From MWDV01 sp002070715 (GTDB lineage Bacteria; Verrucomicrobiota; Verrucomicrobiia; Limisphaerales; MWDV01): DNA of 64,000 bases. The stretch is taken from positions 1 through 64,000 of the forward strand of contig DAONTI010000003.1 in assembly GCA_035411585.1 (NCBI GenBank), read 5' to 3'. Of the stretch, positions 53,876 through 63,912 are shown piece by piece. How positions within the stretch are numbered: the first letter of the stretch is position 1; each line of letters starts with the position of its first letter. The translations under genes were made by a program, and so were the position numbers. The notes under the pieces were generated by a model. It saw only the letters and a program-made list of their open reading frames with translations. It was not told the DNA's origin and did not search any database.

Positions 53876-54622
53876 TTACAGCCGATGTGCCGTCCATAAA
53901 ATACCCCGGTGTAACACCTCGCGAAAATTGGGATTCATCCACGTTTGGTTATCGTGGCCGGATTGCAGGCAAAAAACCCGCGCATTCTTAAAGCGCCGGG
54001 TCCAGCCGATGGTCTTCATACTCTTGGGCTGATCCAGTCGGAGGAGGATTTCGTTGCCCTCGCCAGCGTCGGACATAGTGTAGGTTTCATCTACCATCTC
54101 CCAGGCTTGCAACCCCCGGGTGATCGGATGTTGTGGATCAACGACCTGCACCTTGACCTGCTGATCATGATAAAACCAAAACTTGCGATTGGGAATACCC
54201 ACCAACTCGGACCAGAAAGGCCAGGCGGGATAAGCCAAGATGGCGTGATGCAATAGCACCAGCCCCTGCCGGGTGGTGCCGAGATGCTCCAAGGCGGTCT
54301 TAAACCGGCCCTCCGCCGGGCCTTCAGTCAGCATGTGGTAAAACACAACCACGTCATACTCGTCGCGCACCGCTTCTGGAGTAGCGACAAAATCTTCCAC
54401 CGTCTGAATGTAAACCTCCAAATCGGAGAATCCGCGGAACAACTTGTGGAAGTTGGGCACATCAAAGAGATGCCCCCCTGTGAGGACGGCGACGCTCAGC
54501 GGTGCGCTTCCGGCTGGAGTCGGCGCCGCGCCAAACGTTGATAATGAAGTTAGTAAAGGCAGAGCCGCTACGGCCTGCGCGCTACGGTTAATGAACATTC
54601 GACGATTCATAAATAGTGACAT
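53876..54622 (-). CDS. Exported ThuA-domain protein
   Basis: The protein has 248 residues from ATG 54622; ATG 54610 is an alternative. The signal has a weak Tat-like pattern (MNRRMFINRSAQAVAALPLL). The ThuA fold follows: SVAVLTGGHLFDVPNFHKLF, DYDVVVFYHMLTEGPAEG (as YDVVVFYHML), GLVLLHHAILAYPAWPFW, and a C-terminal CLQSGHDNQTW. ThuA proteins are linked to trehalose/sugar use, often beside Gfo/Idh/MocA genes, as here (78 bases upstream). Confidence 0.88.
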   Translation of the reverse strand: MSLFMNRRMFINRSAQAVAALPLLTSLSTFGAAPTPAGSAPLSVAVLTGGHLFDVPNFHKLFRGFSDLEVYIQTVEDFVATPEAVRDEYDVVVFYHMLTEGPAEGRFKTALEHLGTTRQGLVLLHHAILAYPAWPFWSELVGIPNRKFWFYHDQQVKVQVVDPQHPITRGLQAWEMVDETYTMSDAGEGNEILLRLDQPKSMKTIGWTRRFKNARVFCLQSGHDNQTWMNPNFREVLHRGILWTAHRL

Positions 54623-54699
54623 CCAGTTGAGTGTTGAGCGTGTTTTTTGCGTGGTTAATTCGCGATGTACATTTTCAAAACGGCCGATTTTATCGTCTC

Positions 54700-56097
54700 T
54701 TAAATCGTCCACGGCTCACGCATCGCGCGGGCGCGCAGCCGGTTGGCCGGTTCATCGTTGACAAATTCTTCCTTCGCCGGGTCCCAAACCACCGGGCGCC
54801 GCAGATCCATGGAGATGGCGCCCAGCGAACAAAGGGTGGTCGAACGGTGCGCCACTTCAACAGGTGCGCAGGTGCGCCGTCCTTGACGGACGCATTGGAT
54901 GAAATCGGGGATCGGCTCTCCCCCGGGCTCCACCAGGCGGATTTTGTCGCGCGGACCAATCTTGACGCTCAAAAGAGATTGCGGATGCGCCTCCACCAAG
55001 TTGCGCCAGATGAAGACCCAACCTTCCGAGCCCTCCAAGCGGATGCCCATGCGGTGTTGCGTGGGATTGTTCCAGTTCGGCAAAGGCTCCCAAGAGGGCG
55101 TGTGCGTCCAGTGCCAAGTGACACCGTTCGCAAAATGATAGTTCATGTTCCACTTATAAGGTGTATCGAAAGGGCCGTCCTTGGGGAACTCACCGCGGGC
55201 ATCCACGGTAATTGGCCCGGTGGGCTCGTCCAAGCCACAAGCCTGCTGCGCGCTATCGGCATGATGCACTCCCCAGCCCGCGATATAACCGATTGAATAA
55301 TCCGAGAAAAAATACCAATCGTGGGCGCGAATACGGCAGGAGGTGAAAGGCGCCCAAGGCGCCGGCCCCTGCCACATCTCCCAGTCCACCCCCTCGGGCA
55401 CTGGTTCGATCGGCTGGGGACCGCACACCCGCCCCTGCGGACTGCCGATCTTCACCTGCTTGAGCTGGCCGATGTACCCATTGCGCACCAATTCACAGCC
55501 AAAGAGCATCTTGGGATCATGCCGCTGCTGCGTGCCGTGTTGGAAGACTATATTGTGCGCACGCACCGCTTGCACTACCGCTCGCCCCTCGGCAATGGTA
55601 CGGGTCAACGGTTTCTGACAATAGACATGTTTGCCGGCGCGGGCAGCGGCGATTGTAATCAGGGCATGCCAATGATCCGGTGTGGCAATATAGACCGCAT
55701 CAATTTCCGGCCGGGCCAGCAGATCACGGAAGTCACGGTAATGCCGGCAATCTTGGTGGCTATAATACGCGTCAACGGCGTTCTTGGCCTTGAGTCGCCG
55801 CTCCCGTTGGACGTCGCATACAGCCACAAATTGGGTATCGCTTCGGCGGAGGAATAGATCCCATGCAAAGCCCATGCCAATAGCCCCCATCACGATTCGG
55901 TTGCTCGGCGCCAAACGTCCATCCCGCCCCAGGACCGAGGCCGGCACCAAACTTGGTGCCGCGACCACGCCCAACACCGACCGCAGGAAGGCGCGACGCG
56001 TCAAACCATCTGACCGGGTTTTCGATTGCCGGATTAAACCGGATCGTCCCGATTGGGGCAAACGGGGGAAGGCAACACGGGTTGGGGGGCGGTTCAT
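54700..56097 (-). CDS. Tat-exported Gfo/Idh/MocA family oxidoreductase
   Basis: The protein has 465 residues, preceded by an excellent ribosome site (AGGAGG). A Tat signal lies after an N-terminal extension (LTRRAFLRSVLGVVAAP). The Rossmann part is RIVMGAIGMGFAWDLFL; the usual GxGxxG is changed (AIGMGFAW), so cofactor binding may differ. The family EKP site reads YCQKPLTRTIAEGRAVV, with Q in place of E. C-terminal domain: WYFFSDYSIGYIAGWGVHHADS. It may be a dehydrogenase, a glycosidase-type relative or inactive. Confidence 0.88.
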   Translation of the reverse strand: MNRPPTRVAFPRLPQSGRSGLIRQSKTRSDGLTRRAFLRSVLGVVAAPSLVPASVLGRDGRLAPSNRIVMGAIGMGFAWDLFLRRSDTQFVAVCDVQRERRLKAKNAVDAYYSHQDCRHYRDFRDLLARPEIDAVYIATPDHWHALITIAAARAGKHVYCQKPLTRTIAEGRAVVQAVRAHNIVFQHGTQQRHDPKMLFGCELVRNGYIGQLKQVKIGSPQGRVCGPQPIEPVPEGVDWEMWQGPAPWAPFTSCRIRAHDWYFFSDYSIGYIAGWGVHHADSAQQACGLDEPTGPITVDARGEFPKDGPFDTPYKWNMNYHFANGVTWHWTHTPSWEPLPNWNNPTQHRMGIRLEGSEGWVFIWRNLVEAHPQSLLSVKIGPRDKIRLVEPGGEPIPDFIQCVRQGRRTCAPVEVAHRSTTLCSLGAISMDLRRPVVWDPAKEEFVNDEPANRLRARAMREPWTI

Positions 56098-56145
56098 CAG
56101 GCTCCTCCTACATCGTTTTTCATGGACTGAATCGCTCGGCTTTTG

Positions 56146-59100
56146 TCATTCTGGAATGGCATTGAGCTTCGTCAATAGTTCGTTAATCCGGCGCTGGGTT
56201 TCGACATGAGAACACACCTTCGCAGCGCGCCGCAGTATCGGGATGACCTCTTCCCTTGCTTCCGGTCCCAGACTGGCGGCGACCTTGGCAGCGGCCACAC
56301 CGGCGGCTTCCTTCAACGCCGCCTGCTCCAAGCAGGAAGCGAGCACACGTAGGGCCTCAAGGTTCGAAACGTCCGCTAACGCGGAGATGACCAGAATCTT
56401 GTCCTCGTCACGAAGAGCCAACTGCATGGCTTGAACCAATCCCTCCAGCCGCTGGTCTGCGGAAAGTCGTGACGCCTCGCGGCACAACCGCACGTAGCCC
56501 TGGAAAGCCACCGTCCGCTGACCCGGCTGACGATCGTTTTGCATAATTTTTAGGAGTTCCGGCAGAGCATGGGCATCCGGCCAATTTGCCAGAATACGCA
56601 CCGCCGCCTCTCGGACCGTTGGTTCTTCGTCGCTGAGCGCGGCGCAAACAGCCGCCAATGCCTCGCGACCGCCCACCCGGCCGAGTTGTTCCAAGAGGAT
56701 CATCCGGACAGAGGCATTTGCGCCGGTCAATCCAGTCAATAGAGGCGTTACGCTGCGGGACTCAGCCCGGCCGACCAATGCTTCCAAGGCCGTGATTGCG
56801 GTTTTTTGCATAGTCGGCTCCGCCGTACTTTTCATGAAATCAATGACCGCCGTCACCTGCCGTTCGTCTCCCAGCACCGCCAGCGCTTCGAGGGCCGCTT
56901 GACGCACCGCGTCGTTGGACTGGCTCAACTGGTCCGGCAGCAGCGCGGCGCCCGCACGGATTCCCCGAGCTGCCAGAGCTCGTATCAACTCGATCCGCAC
57001 CGACGGTTGCGCCCCAGGAAGCTGTTCCAAGATCGTGCGATCGGGCTCCGGTCCGGGCATGCTGGCCAGCGCCAGTCGGCCGGCTGCGCATTCCGGCGCC
57101 TCACCGACGGCGACCTTCGCTAGGAATATGACATCCTCCGCGTTACCAACGGCGGCCATCGCCCGCAACGCCGCCAAACGCACCTCCGTCTCTCGACTGT
57201 CACAGGCATTGCGGACGGCTGCGCGCGCGGAAGGTTCACCGCGCAAGCGAACCGCCTCCAATAACGCGACCTGTTCAGAAGCCGGCAATGTCGGCAGCTT
57301 CTCCAAGAACGGAGCCAACGGATAGTCGGCTGGCCGTTCGACAAGCAAGCGCACCGCCAGCTTGCGCAGCGGCCCATCCCCTTCGGTTAAGGCGGCCATC
57401 AGCAGTTCCGTCGCTTGCGTCGGCTCCGCCATGATGAGACCGCGCAAGCCGCCCACACGCAGAGGATCGAAGGTTTCTTGAGTATAGAGTTGGCGGAAAA
57501 CTTTAGCGGCTTCGCTGCGCTGACCGCGCCGCGCAAGCCCTTGAGCCGCCGCCAAACGCGCCATCCCCACCTGCCGCCGCAGTGAATCCGGAGACGTACC
57601 TTGAAAACGCTCCAACGCAGCCGCGGTTTTGAGGGTGCCAATCTTGCCCAGGGCGTTGACGGCTGCTCCGATAACCTCCTGATCGGCATTGGCAAGTAAT
57701 TCAATCAGAATGCCCGCCGCCCCTTCATCCCCGCACGCCGCCAACGAGTTGATAATCCCGATTTGCGTCGGCCCGCGTGTTTGAACCACCGCCTGACGCA
57801 AGGCGAGGGCCGCCGCTTCGGCTGGGATGCGCTCCAAGGCGTAGCGGGCCAGGTGCGTCAAATCCCGATCAGGCAGCAATTTTGACAAAGCCGCCACCGA
57901 TTTTTCCGTACCAATCAGGCTTAATTGCCGACAAGCGTAATCCTTGGCGGCGCGCGATGCCGAGTTGGTCAACACGGCGATCAAGCGTGCTTCCAGTTGC
58001 GGGTGCAGTGCGGGGGCCGCAGATTGGGCGGCCACGGCTTCATCAATCGGATGAAGCGCGGCCCGGCTCTGGTCCCAGTGATAGCTTTGGAGCTGATCGA
58101 AAGCGCGGTCTAGCGCGGCGGCCGTTGCCTCGCGAATTTCAAACCGATAGGGACTGGGTTTCGCCGTTGCCCGTTGCAACTCTACCAACGCCGCATCCAC
58201 CCTCTGGGTTTGTTGGTCGAGTTCGGCTTGTTGCGGGTCGTTCAGGTAACGCTTCCGCAGAGCGCCACTCCGCCAAAGGCGGTCCCGCGCCTCGACCAGC
58301 TCTTTGACCGCGCACGATTGCGCGTCCCATGGCCCCCCCAACTGCCAGGCATCAGCGGTCATCGTGGAAATATTCAGTCCCTGCGCGAGGCGTTGGGCGT
58401 TCACTTTGCCCAGCAAGCGTTCTTCCGCGCGGATTTCATACTCCCCCGGCGGCAGATTTTTGACGGTCAACAAGTAGCGATTAAGGCCGTCGGCCAAAGG
58501 GACTCCCCGGTAGGTAAAGCCGCTGAAAATCCCCAAGGTGAGGGGCAACCCTTGATCCAAGCGCGTGAACGCCAAGCCGTCTTCGCGTTTTTTGACTTCC
58601 GAGATTGCACACCCAATGGCCGTGAGCACCTTGCCTTCGGCCGCGTCCAAACTGACCGAGGATACGTCCGCCGGGGCGCCCAAACCCTTGAGCAGAGCAT
58701 AGGCCAGCGCCATTTGACCCAAATCAGTAAGATGAACGTGATCCGCCGCATGCAACTGAACCTGCTTCTTCGGATCGGATTCCCGCGCATTGCTGGCGAG
58801 TATCCGGCGTTGAATTTCGCGCATGCCGCGTTGCAGATCAATTGTGTCGGCGCCCAAAGATTGGGCCAAAGCCAGCCCCTTATCCGTCATTTTCTGCAGG
58901 AAGCCCTGCTCGGCCCGATCCGGGGCTTCGTCCGTAATGGCCGCTGAACAGATGAAGGGCCGAACCTGCCGCGCTTGACACTGTTCCACAATTGCGCGGA
59001 TCGCTTCGAGATATTTTTGCTCGTGCGCCGCATCCGCTTTCATGCCCCAGCCGATGTCGTTAACGCCGAAGGCAACGGTTACCACCGTCGCCCCCTGATT

Positions 59101-59349
59101 GAACACGTCGCGTTCCAGCCGTTGTAAACTACCCGAGGCCGTATCCCCTCCTTGACCCGCGTTGATAAAACGGATCCGGCGTTCCGGGAAGCGCAGCAGC
59201 GTGTACTGCTCCACGATCTTGGCGTAGCCGCCTGCGGCAGTGATGCTATCCCCGAGAAACACCACGGTATCCCCATCACGCAGTGCGAAATCAGCCCGGC
59301 TGGTACCGCAGACCAAGCTCAGGAGCAGCAGCAAAATTTTGTGTTTCAT
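56146..59349 (-). CDS. Secreted SGNH hydrolase fused to a long HEAT-repeat domain
   Basis: The protein has 1067 residues. The signal peptide is ILLLLLSLVCGTSRAD. Residues about 20-230 are an SGNH hydrolase: VVFLGDSITAAGGYAK (Ser), VAFGVNDIGWG (Asn), ADHVHLTDLG (His). Residues about 230-440 are a beta/linker part (NLPPGEYEIRAEERLLG). Residues about 450-1060 are HEAT repeats: CRQLSLIGTEKSVAALSKLL, AAVNALGKIGTLKTAAALER, LRAMAAVGNAEDVIFLAKVA and AVRILANWPDAHALPELLKI. The SGNH part is probably an esterase on acylated glycan. The HEAT solenoid may bind a partner or the substrate. The fusion is unusual. Confidence 0.88.
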   Translation of the reverse strand: MKHKILLLLLSLVCGTSRADFALRDGDTVVFLGDSITAAGGYAKIVEQYTLLRFPERRIRFINAGQGGDTASGSLQRLERDVFNQGATVVTVAFGVNDIGWGMKADAAHEQKYLEAIRAIVEQCQARQVRPFICSAAITDEAPDRAEQGFLQKMTDKGLALAQSLGADTIDLQRGMREIQRRILASNARESDPKKQVQLHAADHVHLTDLGQMALAYALLKGLGAPADVSSVSLDAAEGKVLTAIGCAISEVKKREDGLAFTRLDQGLPLTLGIFSGFTYRGVPLADGLNRYLLTVKNLPPGEYEIRAEERLLGKVNAQRLAQGLNISTMTADAWQLGGPWDAQSCAVKELVEARDRLWRSGALRKRYLNDPQQAELDQQTQRVDAALVELQRATAKPSPYRFEIREATAAALDRAFDQLQSYHWDQSRAALHPIDEAVAAQSAAPALHPQLEARLIAVLTNSASRAAKDYACRQLSLIGTEKSVAALSKLLPDRDLTHLARYALERIPAEAAALALRQAVVQTRGPTQIGIINSLAACGDEGAAGILIELLANADQEVIGAAVNALGKIGTLKTAAALERFQGTSPDSLRRQVGMARLAAAQGLARRGQRSEAAKVFRQLYTQETFDPLRVGGLRGLIMAEPTQATELLMAALTEGDGPLRKLAVRLLVERPADYPLAPFLEKLPTLPASEQVALLEAVRLRGEPSARAAVRNACDSRETEVRLAALRAMAAVGNAEDVIFLAKVAVGEAPECAAGRLALASMPGPEPDRTILEQLPGAQPSVRIELIRALAARGIRAGAALLPDQLSQSNDAVRQAALEALAVLGDERQVTAVIDFMKSTAEPTMQKTAITALEALVGRAESRSVTPLLTGLTGANASVRMILLEQLGRVGGREALAAVCAALSDEEPTVREAAVRILANWPDAHALPELLKIMQNDRQPGQRTVAFQGYVRLCREASRLSADQRLEGLVQAMQLALRDEDKILVISALADVSNLEALRVLASCLEQAALKEAAGVAAAKVAASLGPEAREEVIPILRRAAKVCSHVETQRRINELLTKLNAIPE

Positions 59350-59733
59350 ACGAGTCGGTTTCGCTGGCCGAAACGTTGGACATCGCCCCAGAGTACCGGG
59401 TCGCGCTTTTATCTGGCAAGCCTCGTGCCAATTTTTACGGAAATTCCGGAATCAGCCCCAGGTTGAGGAGGTTAGCCCGCAACTCTACTGGCGCTGCCCC
59501 AGTGCAACGGTCTCCCGAGGGCGGACCATCGAACGCATCTTTGAGCAAAATCAAACCCGAAACCCAATCGCTACCAGCCTCCGCCCCGCGAATGTACTGT
59601 GGCCAACCACGACAGAGGCGGAACTGACCGAGCAGCAGAGCCACGGTGACCTGTTAATCACGGTGCGGGCAACTACCAAGCAGGCAAGTTTAACGCGACG
59701 CTACATAATCGAGTTAAACTAAAATCTTCTCCG
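59350..59733. other. Gap between SGNH-HEAT and GH67 genes; possible plus-strand fragment
   Basis: About 380 bases without a firm gene. A plus-strand frame ending at TAA 59720 reads a beta-strand-like end (SHGDLLITVRATTKQASLTR then RYIIEL). That could be the tail of a lost secreted domain, but I see no start or homologue. The promoter of the SGNH-HEAT gene should also lie here. Confidence 0.3.
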
Positions 59734-61839
59734 TCATTCGTCCGACGCCGCCGCCGGGGCCGGAATCGGGCGCTTACTGAATTTCTGGAAATAGTTCAAA
59801 CATGCGTCACGCCAGGCGGCGGCATCGCGTTCCTGGATCTCTAAACGCGCCTCGACTTCGTGGAAGCGTTGGTCGTCAATTCGTCCTTGCAATCGGCGCC
59901 AGATCTGACGTTGCCGTCGCGCCTGCTCGGCTCCCGCCTGATAATGCCGGCAAAGTTCCACCCAAAGCGTCCGCCCTGACTGAAGCGGCTGATTCCAGGC
60001 GACATGGTGGAACCAGAGCAGGTACTTTTCCGGGCAGGTCGCCAGATTGTTCAGCCGCTCGTTTTGAGGGGGATGATACTGGTCCACCGCTCCGCTGCCG
60101 GCACGACTGCGATCATACCCCAGTCCCGCCGCATCCGCTTTATGGAAGGAGGCTCGGGCTTGTGGTGCCGGATCGTAATGACCACGAAAGCTGCACAATA
60201 CATTCAATCCCAACGGGGTCATGGTATTAACAACCCCCTCCCAGGAATCCATCATCAGGGTGACGATCGTTCTCACCACGTCCGGCTCGTGACTGAAAGT
60301 CTGGCGCGTCCATTCCTCAGCCAGGGCTTGGGCACCCAAACCCGGATTCCAAGCCAGCCGCCCAAAGGCGTACCAATTGGCCTGGGCAAAATGGTGACCG
60401 CACCAGTTGCGGTCGCTGCCCACGTTAGCCACCCCGGCAATGCCACTGAGGGCATGATTATCCAAACGCCCCTCCACGACTTTGGCGACCGTCGAACCGG
60501 GGCCGTGGGCAAAGGTATCAAAATCGAGAGTTTCCTTCCACATCGGCGCCAAAAAAACCAAATACTGGGAATGGCCCAGATATTCTTGGGTTATTTGGAG
60601 TTCCAGCAACAGGGGCGTATTCGGCATGGCGCCGAAGAGCGGATGGGCCGGTTCGCGGGGCTGGAAATCTAATGGGCCGTTCTTGACTTGCACCAAAACA
60701 TTAGAAGCAAATTGGCCGTCCAAAGGAGCAAATGCCTCGTACGCCCGCTTGGCCCGGTCCGCGTCCAATCCCTGGCCGTACACAAAAGCGCGCCACATTA
60801 CCCGGCCTCGGTGTGGCGCGAGGGCCCGGGCCAGCATGTTGGCGCCGTCGGCGTGAGTGCGCCCGTAGTCCTGTGGTCCCGGTTGCCCTTCGCTATTGGC
60901 TTTTACCAAAAACCCTCCGAAATCAGGAATCCATTGGTAAATCTCGCGGACCTTGGCTTCCCACCATGCGACGACCCGCTCATCAAAAGGGTCCGCTGTT
61001 TCCAAGCCGCCGATTTCGCGCGGGGCCGAAAACCGGACACTCAGGAAGACTCGCAAACCATAAGGTCGGAAAATATCGGCTAAAGCCGCTACTTTGCGGA
61101 GATACTCAGGCGTCAAAATCCGCGCCTCACTGTTGGGACTGTTCAAGACCGTCCCATTGATCCCCAACGAGGCGTTGGCCCGCGCGTAATCCGTCAGGCG
61201 CGGGCTGACGGTTGCTGGCAACTCGTGCCATTGCCAAAGGGATTTTCCCGCATAACCCCGACCGACACCTCCGCTTAGGGTATCCCAATGATTAAGAATT
61301 CGGTCGCGTATCTTTGGGGTGCTCGTCAACGCCAAATGGCTAATGTTTTGCTGCGTCTGCAGCAGCCGCAGGAAATGGAATGATCCATATAACAGACCGC
61401 GTTCCGTATTGGCGGTGATGATGATACAAGGATGTACACGAACTTCTGCAGTTTGAATCAAGAAACCTTCGTCGCCAAGTTGGCGCAATCGAGTTTCGAG
61501 GCCAAGTTCTTTTGGCAACGGCAAGTCTTCCAAAGTCCCCACGATCAAAGTGCTGGCCTTAGCCGCCGAAAGCGATTCGAGAAATGGAATGTCCTGACCC
61601 AGCAAGCCGCCTAATCCATGAACGAGCTCTTTGCGAATAATCCGTAAAGTTGGCGACTCCCCTGCAACAAAAACAGTACCGATTTGCCGGCGATATTGCT
61701 TTTGGATTTCGGGCGAAGCCATCGGACGGTATCGCAGCCAAAGATCGTAACCATCCTCGGCCCAACCCAATTGCCACGAGCCCAGACAAAACAGCACCGC
61801 GAAAAATGCCAGCCGAGAGGAACAAAATGCGTACTTCAT
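59734..61839 (-). CDS. aguA: Alpha-glucuronidase, GH67
   Basis: The protein has 701 residues, the usual length, from ATG 61839. Signal peptide: LAFFAVLFCLGSWQLGWAED. The N-terminal beta domain includes YDLWLRYRPM. The catalytic barrel has the proton donor in VKANSEGQPGPQDYGRTH (Glu of NSEG), and the pair VQVKNGPLDFQPREP (Asp) and LELQITQEYLGH (Glu) that activates water. It removes 4-O-methylglucuronic acid from xylo-oligosaccharides. It is the strongest substrate marker for the locus and is 16 bases downstream of lnt on the same strand. Confidence 0.95.
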   Translation of the reverse strand: MKYAFCSSRLAFFAVLFCLGSWQLGWAEDGYDLWLRYRPMASPEIQKQYRRQIGTVFVAGESPTLRIIRKELVHGLGGLLGQDIPFLESLSAAKASTLIVGTLEDLPLPKELGLETRLRQLGDEGFLIQTAEVRVHPCIIITANTERGLLYGSFHFLRLLQTQQNISHLALTSTPKIRDRILNHWDTLSGGVGRGYAGKSLWQWHELPATVSPRLTDYARANASLGINGTVLNSPNSEARILTPEYLRKVAALADIFRPYGLRVFLSVRFSAPREIGGLETADPFDERVVAWWEAKVREIYQWIPDFGGFLVKANSEGQPGPQDYGRTHADGANMLARALAPHRGRVMWRAFVYGQGLDADRAKRAYEAFAPLDGQFASNVLVQVKNGPLDFQPREPAHPLFGAMPNTPLLLELQITQEYLGHSQYLVFLAPMWKETLDFDTFAHGPGSTVAKVVEGRLDNHALSGIAGVANVGSDRNWCGHHFAQANWYAFGRLAWNPGLGAQALAEEWTRQTFSHEPDVVRTIVTLMMDSWEGVVNTMTPLGLNVLCSFRGHYDPAPQARASFHKADAAGLGYDRSRAGSGAVDQYHPPQNERLNNLATCPEKYLLWFHHVAWNQPLQSGRTLWVELCRHYQAGAEQARRQRQIWRRLQGRIDDQRFHEVEARLEIQERDAAAWRDACLNYFQKFSKRPIPAPAAASDE

Positions 61840-61855
61840 AGTCAATAAGAGTTTT

Positions 61856-63628
61856 TTAAGAATTACGATCCGTCATCCGGCATCGTCCGAATCGAAAACC
61901 ACCCGCTAAAAGGGTCAACCCCACACAACTCCAGCCAAACCAATCGCCGTGACGATTGTAAAAGGTTGAACAACGCCCGGTGGTTGCCGAACACAAAGGG
62001 ACTGTTACAACCTTGTAGCCGGGTCCATAAATACCCTCCGTATCCGAAAAACAAACGTCGTGGATCCGGCCGCGGCTATCAATCCAACACGTCAGTCCAT
62101 TGTTGGCACAACGGACGAGAGGTAATCCGTTTTCAACGGCCCGGAACAATGCCGTCTGCGCATGTTGCCATTGGGCGGCACTCTGACCAAACCAGCCATC
62201 ATTAGTCAGATTGAGCAAAAAATCAGTCTCGGGATTGGCACGAGACCGAACCTCATGCGGAAAAACATCCTCATAACAGATCAACGGAGCAAACCTGGCC
62301 GGCGGCTGCTCCAGTTGAAAGGTAATACTCCGTTTCCCGGGCCGCATCCCAGCACCAGCCGAACGTAACCGCGCTAGAACCGGCAGCCACCGCGCTCCCG
62401 GCATGTATTCGCCAAACATTACCAAATGACGTTTGTAATAGCGTCCGACCAACTCACCCTTGGCATCCACCAAAAAAGCCGCATTGTAAGCGTCCACCTC
62501 ATCCGCACCGACCGCTCCCGGTTTGGGATGCGTATCATTCCCTCCGAAGACCATCCAAGCCCCATTTGAAAGTAGCAGATGCCCGATCATTTCTTGGGTC
62601 AAGCGGTTACGGCCGAGAATTCCCGCCATTGCCGACTCCGGCCAAACCAGCAAATCGGGGCGCGCCGTCAAAGCGGCCTGCGACAGTTCTACAATTTTAC
62701 GCAGGCGATTCGTTTGTTGCTGCTCATCCCAAAGAACCACTTGCGGGATGGCCGGTTGAATCAAGGCAATTTTCAGGTGGCTTGAGCAGTCGTCCGATCG
62801 GGCTAGTTGATTCATCCCAAACAAGGACGCAGCGACAACGGCCAAGGCTGGAAGCGCAAGCAGTCCGGCAAGTTCTCCGGCTCGTCGCTTCCCGCTTGAC
62901 GCTTGCTTATGAAGCATCCACATCCGAACCTGTCGAAAGGCAACCATGAGCGCGACCGACAGCCAAGCCACGAGGAACGATACTCCGTAAACTCCGGTAA
63001 CCGAGGCGATCTGAATCAAGGACAGCCGGTGAAATTGGGACGCGCCCAGCGGATTATAAGGAAAGCCTCCGAAGATCCGTGCCGTCGTCATTTCCTGCGC
63101 AACCCACCCCGCAGCACAACACAACGGCCAAACCAGCAATGGCCACAGCTCGCACCCGGGCCAAGGGCATGACTGGGCAGAGCCTTTGACCGCCGTTTTT
63201 CTCTTTCCTTTATTCTTGTTTGACGATTGAGCCAGCGCAGCTCGCCACCGATTTGGTCTCAAACACCAACTCAGCCAACACCAAGCCCCGGTAAACAGAG
63301 AGAGAACGGCGCATAAACCGAGATACCCAACCATCCCGTGCCAAGGAAAAGGCATCAGGAAAATCCAATACAACGAAACCAAATAGCAACCCAAGCCACT
63401 GACCCAGCCCGCCCAAAACACCTTCTTGGCGGTGGTCCCTTGTGTGGACCAAAGCATGAGTCCCGGTGCCAACCATGCCAGCCAAGAGAAATTAAACTGG
63501 GGGAAGGCCATCGCGAGCAATACCCCGCTCAGCCAGGCACGGCCCAGTCGAAATCTATCAGATGAAATCCACGATCTTAAAATGGCGCCCACTTTTTTGG
63601 TTCGAAACCAGTCTTTCGCAAACAGCAT
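61856..63628 (-). CDS. lnt: Apolipoprotein N-acyltransferase
   Basis: The protein has 590 residues. The N-terminal half has five or more membrane segments (WLSGVLLAMAFPQFNFSWLA, GWVSGLGCYLVSLYWIF, WPLLVWPLCCAAGWVA). A basic insertion near residues 130-155 (NKNKGKRKTAVKG) is unusual. The nitrilase domain has its triad in LVWPESAMAG (Glu), YYKRHLVMFGEYMPG (Lys) and PLICYEDVFP (Cys). It acylates the N-terminal Cys of lipoproteins, matching the lipoproteins found in this window. Confidence 0.95.
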   Translation of the reverse strand: MLFAKDWFRTKKVGAILRSWISSDRFRLGRAWLSGVLLAMAFPQFNFSWLAWLAPGLMLWSTQGTTAKKVFWAGWVSGLGCYLVSLYWIFLMPFPWHGMVGYLGLCAVLSLFTGAWCWLSWCLRPNRWRAALAQSSNKNKGKRKTAVKGSAQSCPWPGCELWPLLVWPLCCAAGWVAQEMTTARIFGGFPYNPLGASQFHRLSLIQIASVTGVYGVSFLVAWLSVALMVAFRQVRMWMLHKQASSGKRRAGELAGLLALPALAVVAASLFGMNQLARSDDCSSHLKIALIQPAIPQVVLWDEQQQTNRLRKIVELSQAALTARPDLLVWPESAMAGILGRNRLTQEMIGHLLLSNGAWMVFGGNDTHPKPGAVGADEVDAYNAAFLVDAKGELVGRYYKRHLVMFGEYMPGARWLPVLARLRSAGAGMRPGKRSITFQLEQPPARFAPLICYEDVFPHEVRSRANPETDFLLNLTNDGWFGQSAAQWQHAQTALFRAVENGLPLVRCANNGLTCWIDSRGRIHDVCFSDTEGIYGPGYKVVTVPLCSATTGRCSTFYNRHGDWFGWSCVGLTLLAGGFRFGRCRMTDRNS

Positions 63629-63912
63629 TCAACAATGGACAACCAAGTCAAGCTTTCAGGATCGGTGGAATTCCGCGATCAACACCAACGCCACTACGGC
63701 GAGACGCTCATTTGTGTCGGCAGGAAGACTTGCTGTTTCCTTTGTGGATGTGCCGGGCAATTGGGCGCAAGCAAAGGCAACAGAAGCGTGCTGGAACGCC
63801 ACCTCGCCGAGAATGCCTCCTCCAGCTTTTTCCAGCTACAGACCGCCGCAAGCAGAGCCGTTCCGCAAAACTTCGGTCAGCGCCGGGTATGAAGAGCAGG
63901 AGTCCTCAGCCA
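63629..63912. other. Gap upstream of lnt; nothing identified
   Basis: About 280 bases with no frame that looks like a real protein on either strand. Short open frames exist on both, but none has a ribosome site or a recognisable sequence. It should hold the lnt promoter unless lnt is read from the partial gene to the right. Confidence 0.4.
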
